Under the pieces are notes generated by a model. That model was not told the DNA's origin. It made no database searches and worked only from the letters and a program-made list of their open reading frames with translations. 64,000 bases of DNA from Chitinophaga pinensis (GTDB lineage Bacteria > Bacteroidota > Bacteroidia > 2-12-FULL-35-15), in contig CAMCYR010000003.1 of assembly GCA_945885475.1 (NCBI GenBank), positions 1 through 64,000 of the forward strand, read 5' to 3'. This document shows, one piece after another, positions 27,830-38,629 of the stretch (positions are counted from its first letter, which is position 1; every line of letters starts with the position of its first letter). The position numbers were made by a program, and so were the translations under genes.

Positions 27830-30571
27830 TTATTTAGTTACTAATTGTCTTGATACAATTGCATCAATTATATTCTGTTGTTGTTCTGCATGTGATTTCG
27901 AAAAACCGGTCGCCGGACTGGCATTTTCAGCTCTTCCAACATATTTCAATGTCACTCCTTTTGTTTCTATATTTTTGCCAAAGAAACGCATGACATGTGC
28001 CCAAGCGCCCATGTTTTCAGGCTCTTCTTGTGCCCATACAAAATCTGATGCTCCTTTATACTTTTCAATGATTGCACCTAATTGTTTTGCAGGAAAAGGA
28101 TATAATTGTTCCATCCGAACAATTGCAACATCGCTTGCATCCGCTTTTTCTTTTCCTTCAATCAGATCATAGTAAATTTTACCGGAACAGAAAACTACTT
28201 TTTTAACAGACTTCACAACTGCAGTAGTATCATCGATCACTTCCTGAAATCCACCTGTCGTAAAATCTTTCACAGATGAAACACAAGTAGGATAGCGTAA
28301 TAATTTTTTAGGAGTGAAACAGATCAATGGTTTTCTGAAATCACGTTTAATCTGTCTGCGTATAACATGAAATTGATTTGCCGGTGTTGTACAATTAACA
28401 ATTTGCATATTATTGCCGGCACACTGTTGTAAAAAGCGCTCCAAACGGGCACTTGAATGTTCCGGACCCATTCCCTCATAACCATGTGGCAATAACATTA
28501 CCAAACCATTCATTCTTCTCCATTTCGCTTCCGCGGAAGTAATAAACTGATCAATAATGATTTGCGCACCATTGAAGAAATCACCAAATTGTGCTTCCCA
28601 GATCGTTAAGGCATTTGGTGTAGACATTGCGTAACCAAACTCATAACCTAATACACCGTATTCAGAAAGCAACGAGTTGTAAATCGTTAATTTCCCTTTC
28701 GCTCCGAAATTATTTAATGGAGTATATTCTTCTTCAGAGTCCTCTACTTTCACTATTGCATGACGGTGAGAGAATGTACCTCGCTCAACATCTTGACCGC
28801 TAAAACGCACATTATGCCCATCATGCATCAAAGAAGCATATGCCAACAATTCACCCATCGCCCAGTCGTAACTATCGTTAGCAATCATTGCTGCACGATC
28901 ATCAAACAATTTCTGGATTTTATTAAAAAACTTTTTGTCTTTCGGTAATTCAACTGTCTTTCTTGCAATTTCCAAAAACGACTTTTTATCAATTCCTGTT
29001 TCAGGAGACTTATCAAACGCATGCGCATCTGCCATCTTCAAACCCTTCCATTGACCTTCAAGGAAAGAAGTGACCTTCGCCTTTTCAGTTTGTTTTGCTT
29101 CGTCTAATTTTTCCTGCAAAAGATTTTTGAAATTCGTTTCCATTTCCTTTGCAAGATCCGCTGAAATTGAACCTTCCGATAACAGTTGTTTCGAATAAAT
29201 TTCTCTTGGATTCGGATGCGTAGCAATTGCCTTGTATAAAAGAGGTTGTGTGAAACGAGGCTCATCACCTTCATTGTGACCATATTTACGGTAACATAGT
29301 ACATCAATAAAAACATCACGGTGGAAAGTCTGACGGAATTCCATTGCCATCTGACAAACATAGACCAATGCTTCCACATCATCCCCGTTTACGTGAAAGA
29401 CAGGTGATAGAACTGTTTTTGCAACATCCGTACAATATGTACTTGAGCGTGCATCTAAATAATTGGTCGTAAAACCAACCTGATTATTAATTACCAAATG
29501 AATTGTTCCTCCGGTTTTATAACCTTCCAACTGACTCATTTGTAAAACCTCGTAAACAATACCTTGTCCTGCTAAAGCTGCGTCACCATGAATTAAAATC
29601 GGGCAAACCTTTTTCAAATCTCCTCCATGTAAATTATCGATCTTAGCACGTGCAATACCTTCAACAACCGGATCAACCGCCTCTAAGTGGGAAGGATTCG
29701 GAGTCAAGCTCAAATGAACTTGCTTTCCGTTGTTTGATTTCTGATCACTTGAATAACCCATGTGATATTTCACATCACCATCAAAAACAGAATCTTCAGA
29801 AGGGCGACCTTCGAATTCTGTAAAAATATCATTATATGTTTTGTTGAGGATATTCGCTAATACATTCAAGCGACCGCGATGCGCCATTCCAATAACAAAA
29901 TCCTCGATTCCCAGATCAGCACCTTTTTCACACACAGCATCTAAAGCGGGAATAGCTGTTTCTGCACCTTCCAATGAAAAACGTTTTTGACCAACAAATT
30001 TAGTATGCAGAAAATTTTCAAATACAACCGCCTGGTTCAATTTATTCAGGATCACTTTCTTTTCATCGAGTGAAAACGTGGGCGTATTCTTACTGCCTTC
30101 CATTTTATCCTGAAGCCATTTGATGATTTCGGGAGTACGGATGTACATGTATTCGGCACCAATCGACTGGCAATATGTTTGAGTTAAATGTGCGACAATG
30201 TCTTTTAGTTTGGAAGCACCGATTCCCAATTGTGATCCCGCCTGAAACACAGTTTCAAGATCCGCCTGACCCAATCCGAAATTTTCAATATCAAGTGTAG
30301 GAGCATATTTTCTGCGTTCACGCACCGGATTTGTTTGAGTGAACAAATGTCCGCGGGAACGATACGCATTGATCAAACTAATAACATCAAATTCTTTTCT
30401 AACGTTTTGAGGAATCTCACCAGCATCTTCATAATTTTTGCGAGCAAACTCGAAGCCGGCAAAAAATTGTCGCCAATCCGATTCAACCGAATTCGCATCC
30501 TTCAAATATTGCTGGAACAATTCTTCAATTGCTACAACATCTCCGTTACCTAAAAATGAAAACTTATCCAT
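27830..30571 (-). CDS. sucA: 2-oxoglutarate dehydrogenase E1 (thiamine diphosphate dependent)
   Basis: 913 residues. The N-terminal helix that binds E2 ([20 protein letters not shown]) is present, then H231 in [12 protein letters not shown], the thiamine diphosphate/Mg motif GDAALAGQG (329-337), and the transketolase-like C-terminal half ([20 protein letters not shown]). It decarboxylates 2-oxoglutarate and succinylates the E2 lipoyl arm. First gene of the sucA-sucB pair. A TAAATTTG match to the -7 promoter element lies about 29 nt upstream of the start (30600-30607, minus strand). Confidence 0.97.
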   Translation of the reverse strand: MDKFSFLGNGDVVAIEELFQQYLKDANSVESDWRQFFAGFEFARKNYEDAGEIPQNVRKEFDVISLINAYRSRGHLFTQTNPVRERRKYAPTLDIENFGLGQADLETVFQAGSQLGIGASKLKDIVAHLTQTYCQSIGAEYMYIRTPEIIKWLQDKMEGSKNTPTFSLDEKKVILNKLNQAVVFENFLHTKFVGQKRFSLEGAETAIPALDAVCEKGADLGIEDFVIGMAHRGRLNVLANILNKTYNDIFTEFEGRPSEDSVFDGDVKYHMGYSSDQKSNNGKQVHLSLTPNPSHLEAVDPVVEGIARAKIDNLHGGDLKKVCPILIHGDAALAGQGIVYEVLQMSQLEGYKTGGTIHLVINNQVGFTTNYLDARSSTYCTDVAKTVLSPVFHVNGDDVEALVYVCQMAMEFRQTFHRDVFIDVLCYRKYGHNEGDEPRFTQPLLYKAIATHPNPREIYSKQLLSEGSISADLAKEMETNFKNLLQEKLDEAKQTEKAKVTSFLEGQWKGLKMADAHAFDKSPETGIDKKSFLEIARKTVELPKDKKFFNKIQKLFDDRAAMIANDSYDWAMGELLAYASLMHDGHNVRFSGQDVERGTFSHRHAIVKVEDSEEEYTPLNNFGAKGKLTIYNSLLSEYGVLGYEFGYAMSTPNALTIWEAQFGDFFNGAQIIIDQFITSAEAKWRRMNGLVMLLPHGYEGMGPEHSSARLERFLQQCAGNNMQIVNCTTPANQFHVIRRQIKRDFRKPLICFTPKKLLRYPTCVSSVKDFTTGGFQEVIDDTTAVVKSVKKVVFCSGKIYYDLIEGKEKADASDVAIVRMEQLYPFPAKQLGAIIEKYKGASDFVWAQEEPENMGAWAHVMRFFGKNIETKGVTLKYVGRAENASPATGFSKSHAEQQQNIIDAIVSRQLVTK

Positions 30572-30599
30572 AAAGCTGTATGTTTCTCGTTTAAGACCT

Positions 30600-30607
30600 C
30601 AAATTTA
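30600..30607 (-). promoter_or_regulatory. Candidate -7 element for sucA
   Basis: On the minus strand this reads TAAATTTG, an exact match to the Bacteroidota TAnnTTTG consensus. It lies about 28 nt before the sucA ATG. A clear TTTG at -33 is not seen (the nearest is TTTTTCG), so this is only a partial promoter match. Confidence 0.35.
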
Positions 30608-30665
30608 AGGTTTTTAGACGAAAAAGGGAAAGAATTAGGGTCTTTTCTGAAAACGGCCAAAAAGC

Positions 30666-31025
30666 CTATTTCTGATGGGATTTATACTGATTTCTGATCA
30701 CTACCTTTTGTAATTCACGTTTTATAATGAGGTCGGTTACAATTACGGAGAAGGGTTCCGTACCGTTCTCACGAACCGCCTTGCTGACTTGCTCATCACT
30801 CAGATCGATACGGTATAATATGCCCATAAATTTCGACTGGTTCGTTTCGATCAATTTTTTTATTAGCGGCTCTACCTGATCGAAAAGTTCTTCATAGGCA
30901 TTGTATGCATTACCAGAAAATTTAACCTCCATGCCAAACATATCAAAATCTTTAATGAGTTGATTGGCTGTATCTTTTATCAGATCGAGGCGATTGATGT
31001 ATTTGGAAAGATCAGTGAAGTTCAT
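30666..31025 (-). CDS. Conserved small protein of unknown function
   Basis: 119 residues, largely alpha-helical and rich in charged residues, no signal peptide. It begins MNFTDLSKYINRLDLIKDTA and contains GILYRIDLSDEQV and VIVTDLIIKRELQKVVIRNQ near the end. I believe close relatives occur across Bacteroidota, but no function is known to me. It lies between the ferredoxin gene and sucA on the same strand, with gaps of 111 and 94 nt, so cotranscription is possible but not shown. Confidence 0.75.
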   Translation of the reverse strand: MNFTDLSKYINRLDLIKDTANQLIKDFDMFGMEVKFSGNAYNAYEELFDQVEPLIKKLIETNQSKFMGILYRIDLSDEQVSKAVRENGTEPFSVIVTDLIIKRELQKVVIRNQYKSHQK

Positions 31026-31136
31026 TTCTGTTTACAGCATTTTAAATCCGGAAAAGGAGACGCTTTGAGTACTATTTTTCATGCGATTTAAATACGAGGA
31101 GAGATAACTATTATCCCGGAATCAGATATCCGCCCA

Positions 31137-31460
31137 TCACTTCTTTCTTACATTCTCTATCCTCAACCTTTCAACTATTCGGTCATTGATAATGTGTTCC
31201 TGAATAATTTCATCCACATCACTTAATTCGACTCCCACATAAAAAACACCTTCAGGATATACCACAAGTGTTTGTCCGAAATCACAAATATCCAAACAAC
31301 CAGATTTTTGTGCTCGCAGTTTTATTGGAAGATTTAGTTCTTTTAATTTCTTTTTGAATGCGTCAACAATTTCCATTCCATGAACTTCTCCACAACTTTT
31401 ACGTTGCGCACCTGCAGCTCTTTGATTCGTGCAAATAAATATATGTTTGTCGTAGATCAT
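31137..31460 (-). CDS. Thioredoxin-like [2Fe-2S] ferredoxin
   Basis: 107 residues. Four cysteines are placed as in thioredoxin-fold ferredoxins: C10 (HIFICTN), C23 (KSCGEVHG), C55 and C59 (GCLDICD). An electron carrier with one [2Fe-2S] cluster; its partner is not known. The ATG lies 1 nt after the stop of the polyprenyl synthase gene, so translation is probably coupled. Confidence 0.88.
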   Translation of the reverse strand: MIYDKHIFICTNQRAAGAQRKSCGEVHGMEIVDAFKKKLKELNLPIKLRAQKSGCLDICDFGQTLVVYPEGVFYVGVELSDVDEIIQEHIINDRIVERLRIENVRKK

Positions 31461-31461
31461 C

Positions 31462-32442
31462 TTACACTTCCCTCACCATTAAGCTATCAGAAAATCTAAT
31501 CAGCAATTGTTTTTTTGATTCATCAACAGGAATATCTTTTAAGAAAGTAATTGCCAGGTCATAATGTTTTTTCATTTCATTACGCGCTAACTCTTTTACA
31601 TTTAAAAAATTATAAATAGTAGTCACGGCTTCCACTTTTTCCTTTGCATCAAATTGCGGCGCATTGATCCACTGATGCAATTCTTCTTTCATATAACGGT
31701 TACCATCTGCTAATTCTATGGCCTTTAAGAGCAGGTACGTTTTTTTATTCGCGATGATATCTCCTCCTTTTTGTTTGCCGAATTTTGTCGCATCCGCGTA
31801 TACATCCAGAATATCATCTTGCAATTGAAAAGCGATTCCAATATGTTTTCCAAATTCATATAGTCGTTTTGCGTCCTCTTCTTTTGCACCACCAATAACA
31901 GCTCCAATCTTTAATGCACCGGCCAATAAAACAGCCGTTTTCAATTCGATCATTTTTATGTATTGCTGAATGGAAACTTTATACATTGACTCATAATTCA
32001 TATCGTATTGCTGACCTTCGCATACTTTTACTGCTGTATCACTAAAAATATCGAGCAAAGCAGGCAGCATTGTTTTATCGGCAAGACACAGTTCTTGATA
32101 CGCACGAACCATCATCGCATCACCACTTAAAATTGCAATATTATCGTTCCATTTTTCATGAACAGTTTGCTGATTTCTCCGCAATGGAGCGTTGTCCATC
32201 AAATCATCATGTACTAAAGTGAAATTATGAAACAATTCAATTGCTAAAGCAGGATGGATCACTTTTTCAACATCACCGTCAAAAAAATCGCAAGCCATAA
32301 ATACTAAAACCGGTCTCAGTCGTTTTCCTCCCAAGGACATAATATACGAAATAGGTTCATATAATTCCTTGGGATTGGCGCCATAATTCTTATTCTTTAA
32401 AGCCTCCTCTATCTGTTTCTGATATGTTATTATTGTATCCAA
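31462..32442 (-). CDS. Polyprenyl diphosphate synthase
   Basis: 326 residues, all-alpha trans-prenyltransferase. The first Asp-rich motif is DDLMD (79-83) and the second DDILD (209-213), with GGKRLRP near 38-44 for isopentenyl diphosphate binding. It makes a linear isoprenoid chain (geranylgeranyl or longer, for quinone or carrier lipid). Chain length is not assigned. It lies 19 nt downstream of rfbA and 1 nt upstream of the ferredoxin gene on the same strand. Confidence 0.93.
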   Translation of the reverse strand: MDTIITYQKQIEEALKNKNYGANPKELYEPISYIMSLGGKRLRPVLVFMACDFFDGDVEKVIHPALAIELFHNFTLVHDDLMDNAPLRRNQQTVHEKWNDNIAILSGDAMMVRAYQELCLADKTMLPALLDIFSDTAVKVCEGQQYDMNYESMYKVSIQQYIKMIELKTAVLLAGALKIGAVIGGAKEEDAKRLYEFGKHIGIAFQLQDDILDVYADATKFGKQKGGDIIANKKTYLLLKAIELADGNRYMKEELHQWINAPQFDAKEKVEAVTTIYNFLNVKELARNEMKKHYDLAITFLKDIPVDESKKQLLIRFSDSLMVREV

Positions 32443-32461
32443 TTCTATAATTTTTTTTCAA

Positions 32462-33325
32462 TTATTGCTCTGCTAATTTCATTAAATAAGTTCCATAACC
32501 GCTTTTCAACAAAGGTTCTGCAATTTTTTTCAATTGCTCTTTGTTGATATACCCCATTCGATAAGCAACTTCTTCGATACAGCCAATTCTTAATCCTTGA
32601 CGTTCTTCTATCACCTGAACAAATTGTCCGGCTTGTGACAATGATGCAAAAGTGCCCGTATCCAACCAAGCGGTTCCTCGATCTAAGATTCCTACTTTTA
32701 ATTTTCCGGATTGCAAATAATATTTATTTACATCGGTGATCTCATACTCACCTCTGGCACTTGGCTTCAATTTTTTAGCAACTTCTACTACGCTATTATC
32801 ATAAAAATACAATCCGGGTACAGCATAATTTGATTTTGGTTTTAGGGGTTTCTCTTCGATAGAAATAGCATTACCCTCTAAATCAAACTCGACAACACCA
32901 TAGCGTTCAGGATCAGAAACGTGATATGCAAAAACCACACCTCCTTCAGGGTCCTGATGCTTTTGCAATAACCTTCCTAAGCCCGCACCATAAAAAATAT
33001 TATCTCCTAATACCAATGCGACTTTATCCTTTCCGATAAATTTTTCACCAATTACAAACGCTTGTGCTAGTCCGTTCGGAACTTCCTGAACAGCATAACT
33101 GAATTTACATCCGAGATTAGCACCATCACCCAGCAATCTTTCAAACTGAGGAAGATCATGAGGAGTAGAAATGATCAGTACTTCAGAAATTCCCGCCATC
33201 ATCAAAACAGAAAGCGGATAATAAATCATCGGCTTGTCATAAACAGGCATTAATTGTTTACTGACAGCAAGTGTCAATGGATGCAAGCGTGTTCCGGAAC
33301 CTCCGGCTAAAATTATCCCTTTCAT
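32462..33325 (-). CDS. rfbA: Glucose-1-phosphate thymidylyltransferase
   Basis: 287 residues. Nucleotidyltransferase signature [11 protein letters not shown] (8-18), then [14 protein letters not shown] and VLGDNIFYG. Converts glucose-1-phosphate and dTTP to dTDP-glucose, first step to dTDP-rhamnose and other O-antigen sugars. The other rfb genes are not nearby; this copy sits alone in a run with an RND transporter upstream (38 nt) and a polyprenyl synthase downstream (19 nt). Confidence 0.95.
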   Translation of the reverse strand: MKGIILAGGSGTRLHPLTLAVSKQLMPVYDKPMIYYPLSVLMMAGISEVLIISTPHDLPQFERLLGDGANLGCKFSYAVQEVPNGLAQAFVIGEKFIGKDKVALVLGDNIFYGAGLGRLLQKHQDPEGGVVFAYHVSDPERYGVVEFDLEGNAISIEEKPLKPKSNYAVPGLYFYDNSVVEVAKKLKPSARGEYEITDVNKYYLQSGKLKVGILDRGTAWLDTGTFASLSQAGQFVQVIEERQGLRIGCIEEVAYRMGYINKEQLKKIAEPLLKSGYGTYLMKLAEQ

Positions 33326-33363
33326 CTTAAATTACTTTTAGCAATAAGTATACTGTTTAAAAA

Positions 33364-35793
33364 TTATTTCTTTTTTTCAATTTTCAATTCATCGAGATTA
33401 ATATCTTCGTCCTCATCATATACCTCAATTAAAGGATCTTGCAAAAAAGCTTTGTTTGTAATTCGTTTTTCTAAACTCAATAAAAAACAAGGCAGCAAAA
33501 TCAAGTTGGAGCAATATGCAATTAACAATGTAATTGAAATCAAAATCCCCAAAGCTGCTGTTCCGCCAAAACTGGATGCGGAAAATATTCCAAAACCACA
33601 GAATAAAATAATTGCAGTATAGATCATACTAACGCCGGTTTCTTTTATGGTAAGCGAAACGGCTTTGGAAATACTGGAAGGAGAACTTTTCATCTCCTGA
33701 CGGTATTTAGTAAGGAAATACAATGTGCCATCGGATGCAATTCCAAATGCAATACTATAAACCAAAATAGTACTTGGCTTAATGTATATATGAAAGAAGC
33801 CCATTATTCCCGCAGTGATCAAGAGGGGAATTAAACTCGGCACAACGGAAATAAAAATCATCCGCGGCGACATAAATAAAGTATATAAAACGATTGCAAT
33901 CAGCAATACAGCGAGTAAAACACTTTCGAGAAGATTCTTAACCAAGAATTTATTTCCATGTAAAAAGATCATACTGTTTCCTGTAATCGAAACCTTGTAA
34001 TTTTTATAGGAAGGAAGCCATTCGCTTTTTTCGTAATCAAAATTAAAAATACTATCGATCCTTGGTTTTAAGCGCTCCAGCAACTTCCCGAGTTCAATTG
34101 ATCCGATGTCCTTCATCTGCACACTCACTCGTGTAAACTGTTTGGTACTATCAATAAAAGCGGCAAACTGTCCGGATTTATTTTCAGCATCAGACTTTGC
34201 ATAATCGGCAAGTTTTTGAAGATCCATAGCTCCCGGCAAACGGTATTCTTTTTTGTTTCCATCATTAAAAGCCTGATTAAAAAACTTAATTCCTTCCACG
34301 ACAGATACAGCCTTCGAAAAAACGGTGTCTTGCAAAAATAATTTCTGAAGCTTATTTATTTTATATAAGGTTCTGCCGCCATCGGCAAATACACCATTCG
34401 GTTTCTTTGTATCTATGGAAATTTCAAATGGCAAAACACCATTGTAATTCTTTTCGAAGTAACGCATATCCACAAGTATCGGATCGTTCTTCGGTAAGTC
34501 ATCTACAATATATCCCAGTGGTAATACTTTTGTTGTACCGTAAATTGAAATAGCAACAATTACAATTACAACAACATAAATGCGGGTGCGGTAATGGTGT
34601 ACCCAATAATCTATCTGTTGTAAAATTTTTGAGATTATTTTACTTTGTAAATGTTTAATATGCTTTACGGAAGGCGATGGCAGAAAACTGAATACGATAG
34701 GAATCAGCATCAGAGACACAACATAGGTTAACATCACACTCAAGGAAGAGATCAATCCGAATTCAAATAAAACCTGACTATCTGTAGAGCAAAAAACAGC
34801 AAAACCAATTGCAGTCGTAATATTCGCCATAAACAAGGAAATGCCTACTTTTTCGATTGAACGAGAGAGTGCGCGCATTTTATTTCCATGCAGCTTGTAT
34901 TCTGTATGATATTTATTCAGCAATAAAATACAGTTAGGTACTCCAATAACAATCAACAAAGGAGGAATCAATCCGGTAAGGACAGAAACATGATATCCGA
35001 ATAAAACGAGAATCCCGACAGACCAAATTACACCGACAAATACAACTATTAGTGAAAATACAACGGGCAAAAATGATCTAAAAAACAACATTAAAATAAC
35101 AGCAGTGACGATCAACGCCAAAATCATGAACAAAACTGTTTCACGCTGAATCATTCTCGCTACTGCTGTCCGTATATAAGGCATTCCTGAGTAACGAACC
35201 TGAATACCAGAAGCTGCAACAAATTTATCAACTTCGGCTTTTATCGAATCAACAATTATTAGACGGTTTTTTGTATTCAACAATTTATTATCGAATGTGA
35301 TCGCCATCAAAGTAGTTTTAGCAGTATCATTATAAATAATACCTTTATAAAAAGGAAGATCTTTGATGACCATTTTTATACTGTCAACATCTTCCTGCGT
35401 TTTAGGTCTTCTGGAAACTATAGGGATATTTTGAAACTTCTGTAAGCTGTCATTCTTAACAAGTGTTTGAAGTCTTGCAACAGACAAAACAGCTTTCACG
35501 CCCATAACATTCTTCATTCTATCGCCCAGATCTGCCCACGCATTAAAATTTTTAACCGTATACAATGAGCTATCAGAAATTCCGAGTACCATCACCGCAC
35601 CATCCTGTCCGAAACGTTTTTTGAATTTTTTATATTCCATTGCCGTTGTATCATGCTCCGGCAATAGGTTGGGTGCTTCGTAAGACAATTCAGCTTTCTG
35701 AGCCTCGTAAGCAAAAAATACGGTGAGTGTAGCAATTACAATTATAATTGCGATACGATTACGTAAAATAAAACGTGCGATAGATACCCACAT
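33364..35793 (-). CDS. RND-superfamily (MMPL/HAE3-type) membrane transporter
   Basis: 809 residues with two repeated halves. Each half has one N-terminal transmembrane helix (about 10-28 and 400-420), a large exported loop, then five clustered helices (about 215-375 and 625-780). The halves resemble the patched/MMPL and hopanoid-transporter branch rather than the AcrB type. The tail is strongly acidic then basic (DEDEDINLDELKIEKKK). The substrate is unknown; lipid or hydrophobic compound export is typical of the family. First gene of the run that continues with rfbA. A decayed gene ends just upstream. Confidence 0.88.
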   Translation of the reverse strand: MWVSIARFILRNRIAIIIVIATLTVFFAYEAQKAELSYEAPNLLPEHDTTAMEYKKFKKRFGQDGAVMVLGISDSSLYTVKNFNAWADLGDRMKNVMGVKAVLSVARLQTLVKNDSLQKFQNIPIVSRRPKTQEDVDSIKMVIKDLPFYKGIIYNDTAKTTLMAITFDNKLLNTKNRLIIVDSIKAEVDKFVAASGIQVRYSGMPYIRTAVARMIQRETVLFMILALIVTAVILMLFFRSFLPVVFSLIVVFVGVIWSVGILVLFGYHVSVLTGLIPPLLIVIGVPNCILLLNKYHTEYKLHGNKMRALSRSIEKVGISLFMANITTAIGFAVFCSTDSQVLFEFGLISSLSVMLTYVVSLMLIPIVFSFLPSPSVKHIKHLQSKIISKILQQIDYWVHHYRTRIYVVVIVIVAISIYGTTKVLPLGYIVDDLPKNDPILVDMRYFEKNYNGVLPFEISIDTKKPNGVFADGGRTLYKINKLQKLFLQDTVFSKAVSVVEGIKFFNQAFNDGNKKEYRLPGAMDLQKLADYAKSDAENKSGQFAAFIDSTKQFTRVSVQMKDIGSIELGKLLERLKPRIDSIFNFDYEKSEWLPSYKNYKVSITGNSMIFLHGNKFLVKNLLESVLLAVLLIAIVLYTLFMSPRMIFISVVPSLIPLLITAGIMGFFHIYIKPSTILVYSIAFGIASDGTLYFLTKYRQEMKSSPSSISKAVSLTIKETGVSMIYTAIILFCGFGIFSASSFGGTAALGILISITLLIAYCSNLILLPCFLLSLEKRITNKAFLQDPLIEVYDEDEDINLDELKIEKKK

Positions 35794-35814
35794 AATTAAA
35801 ACGATCTCCTTAAT

Positions 35815-36300
35815 TTAGTTTTCTTCCCGAAATTAATCATAATAAACGTACCCACAAAAAGAGAAATACATATCTGCATTATTTTTATGAAGATTTTTGC
35901 TAGCAAATTCGATGATGCGGTGTGTAGGATTTTAGGTGGGATGGATTGTAATTGTTGAATGATCGAACGATTTATTTTGCAACTTTACGATGATTTCTTT
36001 TTAATTGTCTAGGCTATATTTATAAGATTCGTAACCAATATAATTAAATAAAACATCTAAAATTAGCTCAACAAAAGTAAACTGAAACTAGCCGTCAATA
36101 TCAGAAGAGGTAGTTTGTTGAGAACCAACAATTGTGATATTAACAAATGTGAAGGCTTATTTTCCAGATGCATCAAGAATAGCTTCTTCAACAATATACT
36201 GAGCATATACTTGAAAGAAAATTAGTACAAGTAAAAGAGTTAAAAACAATCGGAGCAGAAAAAAAATAGTAGTTGAATAACTGAGTTTGAAATTAGAATG
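35815..36300 (-). pseudogene. Decayed N-terminal part of a carboxypeptidase-regulatory-like/DUF5686 family protein
   Basis: One minus-strand frame reads through about 155 codons despite in-frame stops. It begins with a signal-peptide-like segment (FLTLLLVLIFFQVYAQ), then ILDASGK, stop, AFTFVNITIVGS, SSDIDG, stop, FQF, FNYIGYESYKYSLDN, stop, KEIIVKLQNKSFDHSTITIH, PT, stop, NPTHRIIEFASKNLHKNN, and finally a stop after GYVYYD. These pieces match, in order, the beta-sandwich regulatory domain (normally DAxTGEPLPFVNV, TDxxGKF, FSYIGY) and the NPAHRII segment that opens DUF5686. The stops sit where the family has Lys or Glu, one base change away. No ATG is left at the 5' end, and the usual several hundred C-terminal residues are missing. 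It lies directly behind trhO on the same strand. Assignment is by eye from family knowledge. Confidence 0.75.
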
Positions 36301-36301
36301 T

Positions 36302-37360
36302 CTACCCCATTTTTAAATCACGCTGCTCTAAAATATCTCTCAAATTTGGACGCAATCTGCTTTTATAAACAGATAAGCAATCCTCTTTCTTTCTGCCTTT
36401 ACGCAATGCGCGTTGCTCCTCAACAGGTAAAGAAGCAATGTGGACACACTCAGGCGTGCAGCAGCCATTCATTTTTTCGGCACAGGCATCACACTGAATG
36501 AATAACAAGTGACAATCATCGTTCGCGCAATTTACATGTGTATCACAGGATGCACCACACTGATGACAGTGCGCAATTACGTCAGCTGTAATGCGCTCCC
36601 CAACACGCTCATCGAACACAAAATTCTTTCCGATAAATTTCGACTCCAAGCCTTGCGCTTTAATCTGACGGACATAATCAATAACACCACCATGCAATTG
36701 ATTCACATCCTTAAAACCATGGTGTTTTAAATAAGCACTCGCCTTTTCGCATCGAACACCACCGGTACAATACATCAATATTTTTTTGTCTTTTTTATTT
36801 TTTAATTCTTCTATTACCATTGGCAATTCTTCGCGGAAGGTATCCGCATCCGGACAGATCGCTCCTGTAAATTTCCCAACTTCGCTTTCATAATGATTTC
36901 TCATATCAACAAGAATGGTCTCCGGATCCTCCATCGCCGTATTGAATTCCTTAGCAGTCAAGTGATTTCCGACATTGGTAACATCGAATGCATTATCATC
37001 TAAACCATCGGCAACAATTTTGGGACGAACCTTTATTGTCAGCTTATAAAATGACTTTCCGTCATCTTCAACCGCAATTTTAAATGGAATACCAGAAAAC
37101 AATGGATTTTGATTTAGATTGTATTTGACTATTTCCAAATTTTCTTCGGGAACGCACATTTGAGCGTTGATGCCTTCACGTGCGATATAAATACGTCCGA
37201 GTATTTTCCAATCATTCCATTGAGAAAATAAACTATCACGAAGTTCTTGTGGGTTATCAATAATTACGTAGCGGTAAAACGAAACAGTAATCCTTTTGAT
37301 GGATTCTTCCTGAATGCGTTTTTTAAGCTCCTTTTTGTTAACTCTGTTTTGCAGTAACAT
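36302..37360 (-). CDS. trhO: tRNA uridine(34) hydroxylase (rhodanese family, YceA/TrhO)
   Basis: 352 residues from the ATG at 37360; an in-frame ATG 12 codons upstream (37396) is possible. N-terminal ferredoxin-like part (SFYRYVIIDNP, IYIAREGINAQM), then a rhodanese domain with the active-site Cys in CTGGVRC (about 197-203). A Cys-rich tail (CHQCGASCD, CANDDC, CDACAEKMNGCC) is typical of the family's C-terminal Zn-like region. It makes 5-hydroxyuridine at tRNA position 34 using oxygen. It is a single gene, divergent from threonine dehydrogenase. Confidence 0.93.
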   Translation of the reverse strand: MLLQNRVNKKELKKRIQEESIKRITVSFYRYVIIDNPQELRDSLFSQWNDWKILGRIYIAREGINAQMCVPEENLEIVKYNLNQNPLFSGIPFKIAVEDDGKSFYKLTIKVRPKIVADGLDDNAFDVTNVGNHLTAKEFNTAMEDPETILVDMRNHYESEVGKFTGAICPDADTFREELPMVIEELKNKKDKKILMYCTGGVRCEKASAYLKHHGFKDVNQLHGGVIDYVRQIKAQGLESKFIGKNFVFDERVGERITADVIAHCHQCGASCDTHVNCANDDCHLLFIQCDACAEKMNGCCTPECVHIASLPVEEQRALRKGRKKEDCLSVYKSRLRPNLRDILEQRDLKMG

Positions 37361-37515
37361 AGTGTCGAGGGTTTTAAAATCGTTACAAAAGTACAATTTT
37401 GTTGCTTAAAAAAACATAAACATATTCAACGTTCACTTTTAAAAGGGATATTTAATTGAGAAATTATTTTGAATTTGAATTTAATTAAGGATATTTAGAC
37501 TTTAAATTTTACACC

Positions 37516-38460
37516 ATGATACAAAAGAGCGATAAAATATTAGTGATCGGATCATCCGGACAAATTGGAACTGAATTGGTTCAGAATTTAAGAGAAATAT
37601 ATGGCATCAGTAACGTTGTAGCCTCCGATGTAAAAGTTACAGAGCAGGCGAAAGAAGGCCCTTTTGAGGTTATTGATGTTATGAATGCCCAAGGATTACT
37701 GGAAGTTGTAAAACGACACAATATCAACCAGGTGTATTTATTGGCTGCCTTATTATCTGCAACTGCCGAAAAGATGCCGAAATTCGCTTGGGATCTGAAT
37801 ATGCAAGGACTCTTTAATGTCTTAGACCTTGCCAAAGAAAAAATCATTCAAAAAGTATATTGGCCAAGTTCCATTGCGGTTTTTGGCCCAAATACACCTC
37901 GCGAAAATACGCCACAATTCACCATCATGGAGCCTAGTACCGTTTACGGCATAAGTAAACAAGCAGGTGAACGCTGGTGCGAATACTATTTCAAGAAATA
38001 CGGTGTTGATGTAAGAAGCTTGAGATACCCCGGACTTATTGGCTGGAAATCTGCTCCCGGTGGAGGAACAACTGATTATGCCGTTCATATTTTTCATGAA
38101 GCCTTAAAATCAGGTAGTTACGAATGTTTTTTATCAGAAAACACTACTCTTCCAATGATGTATATGCCAGATGCGATCAAGGCAACTATCGGGATAATGG
38201 AGTCTGATTATCAAAAAGTTAAGATCCGTTCAAGCTATAATCTATCAGGGTTCAGTTTTTCTCCAAAAGAAATTGCGCTGGAGATCAAAAAATACATCCC
38301 CAATTTCAGCATTTCATACATCCCCGATTCCCGACAGCAAATTGCCGACAGCTGGCCCAAAAGCATCGATTCCAGTGAAGCAGGAATCGATTGGGGATGG
38401 AAACCGGAATACGATCTTGCAGCAATGACCAAGGATATGATAAAAAATTTGAAAAATTAA
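37516..38460 (+). CDS. L-threonine 3-dehydrogenase, SDR type
   Basis: 314 residues, extended SDR fold: GSSGQIG (12-18) for NAD and the catalytic pair Tyr144/Lys148 in STVYGISKQ, with Ser118-119. The sequence YPGLIGWKSAPGGGTTDYA (about 176-194) and SYNLSGFSFSP are hallmarks of the epimerase-like threonine dehydrogenase known from Flavobacterium and relatives. It oxidises L-threonine to 2-amino-3-oxobutyrate in the cytosol. No glycine C-acetyltransferase gene is adjacent. Confidence 0.92.
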   Translation: MIQKSDKILVIGSSGQIGTELVQNLREIYGISNVVASDVKVTEQAKEGPFEVIDVMNAQGLLEVVKRHNINQVYLLAALLSATAEKMPKFAWDLNMQGLFNVLDLAKEKIIQKVYWPSSIAVFGPNTPRENTPQFTIMEPSTVYGISKQAGERWCEYYFKKYGVDVRSLRYPGLIGWKSAPGGGTTDYAVHIFHEALKSGSYECFLSENTTLPMMYMPDAIKATIGIMESDYQKVKIRSSYNLSGFSFSPKEIALEIKKYIPNFSISYIPDSRQQIADSWPKSIDSSEAGIDWGWKPEYDLAAMTKDMIKNLKN

Positions 38461-38569
38461 TATCAATACTGTAACCAATTAATTTCATTCACCGTAAAAT
38501 TCTGTCGATAATTAAGAAAAATAGTGGATTAAAATTTGTCGATGATTTTTTTTGATTCGTCTAAAAAGT

Positions 38570-38600
38570 TTTGTTTTTTAAATGAATTATTCTAAATTTA
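38570..38600 (+). promoter_or_regulatory. Bacteroidota-type promoter of the MORN-repeat gene
   Basis: TTTG (38570-38573), 19 nt, then TAAATTTA (38593-38600). This matches the TTTG-N19-TAnnTTTG consensus with one mismatch at the last base. It lies 29 nt before the ATG. Confidence 0.5.
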
Positions 38601-38629
38601 GCTAGAATTTAAGAGATACTCCAAATAGA

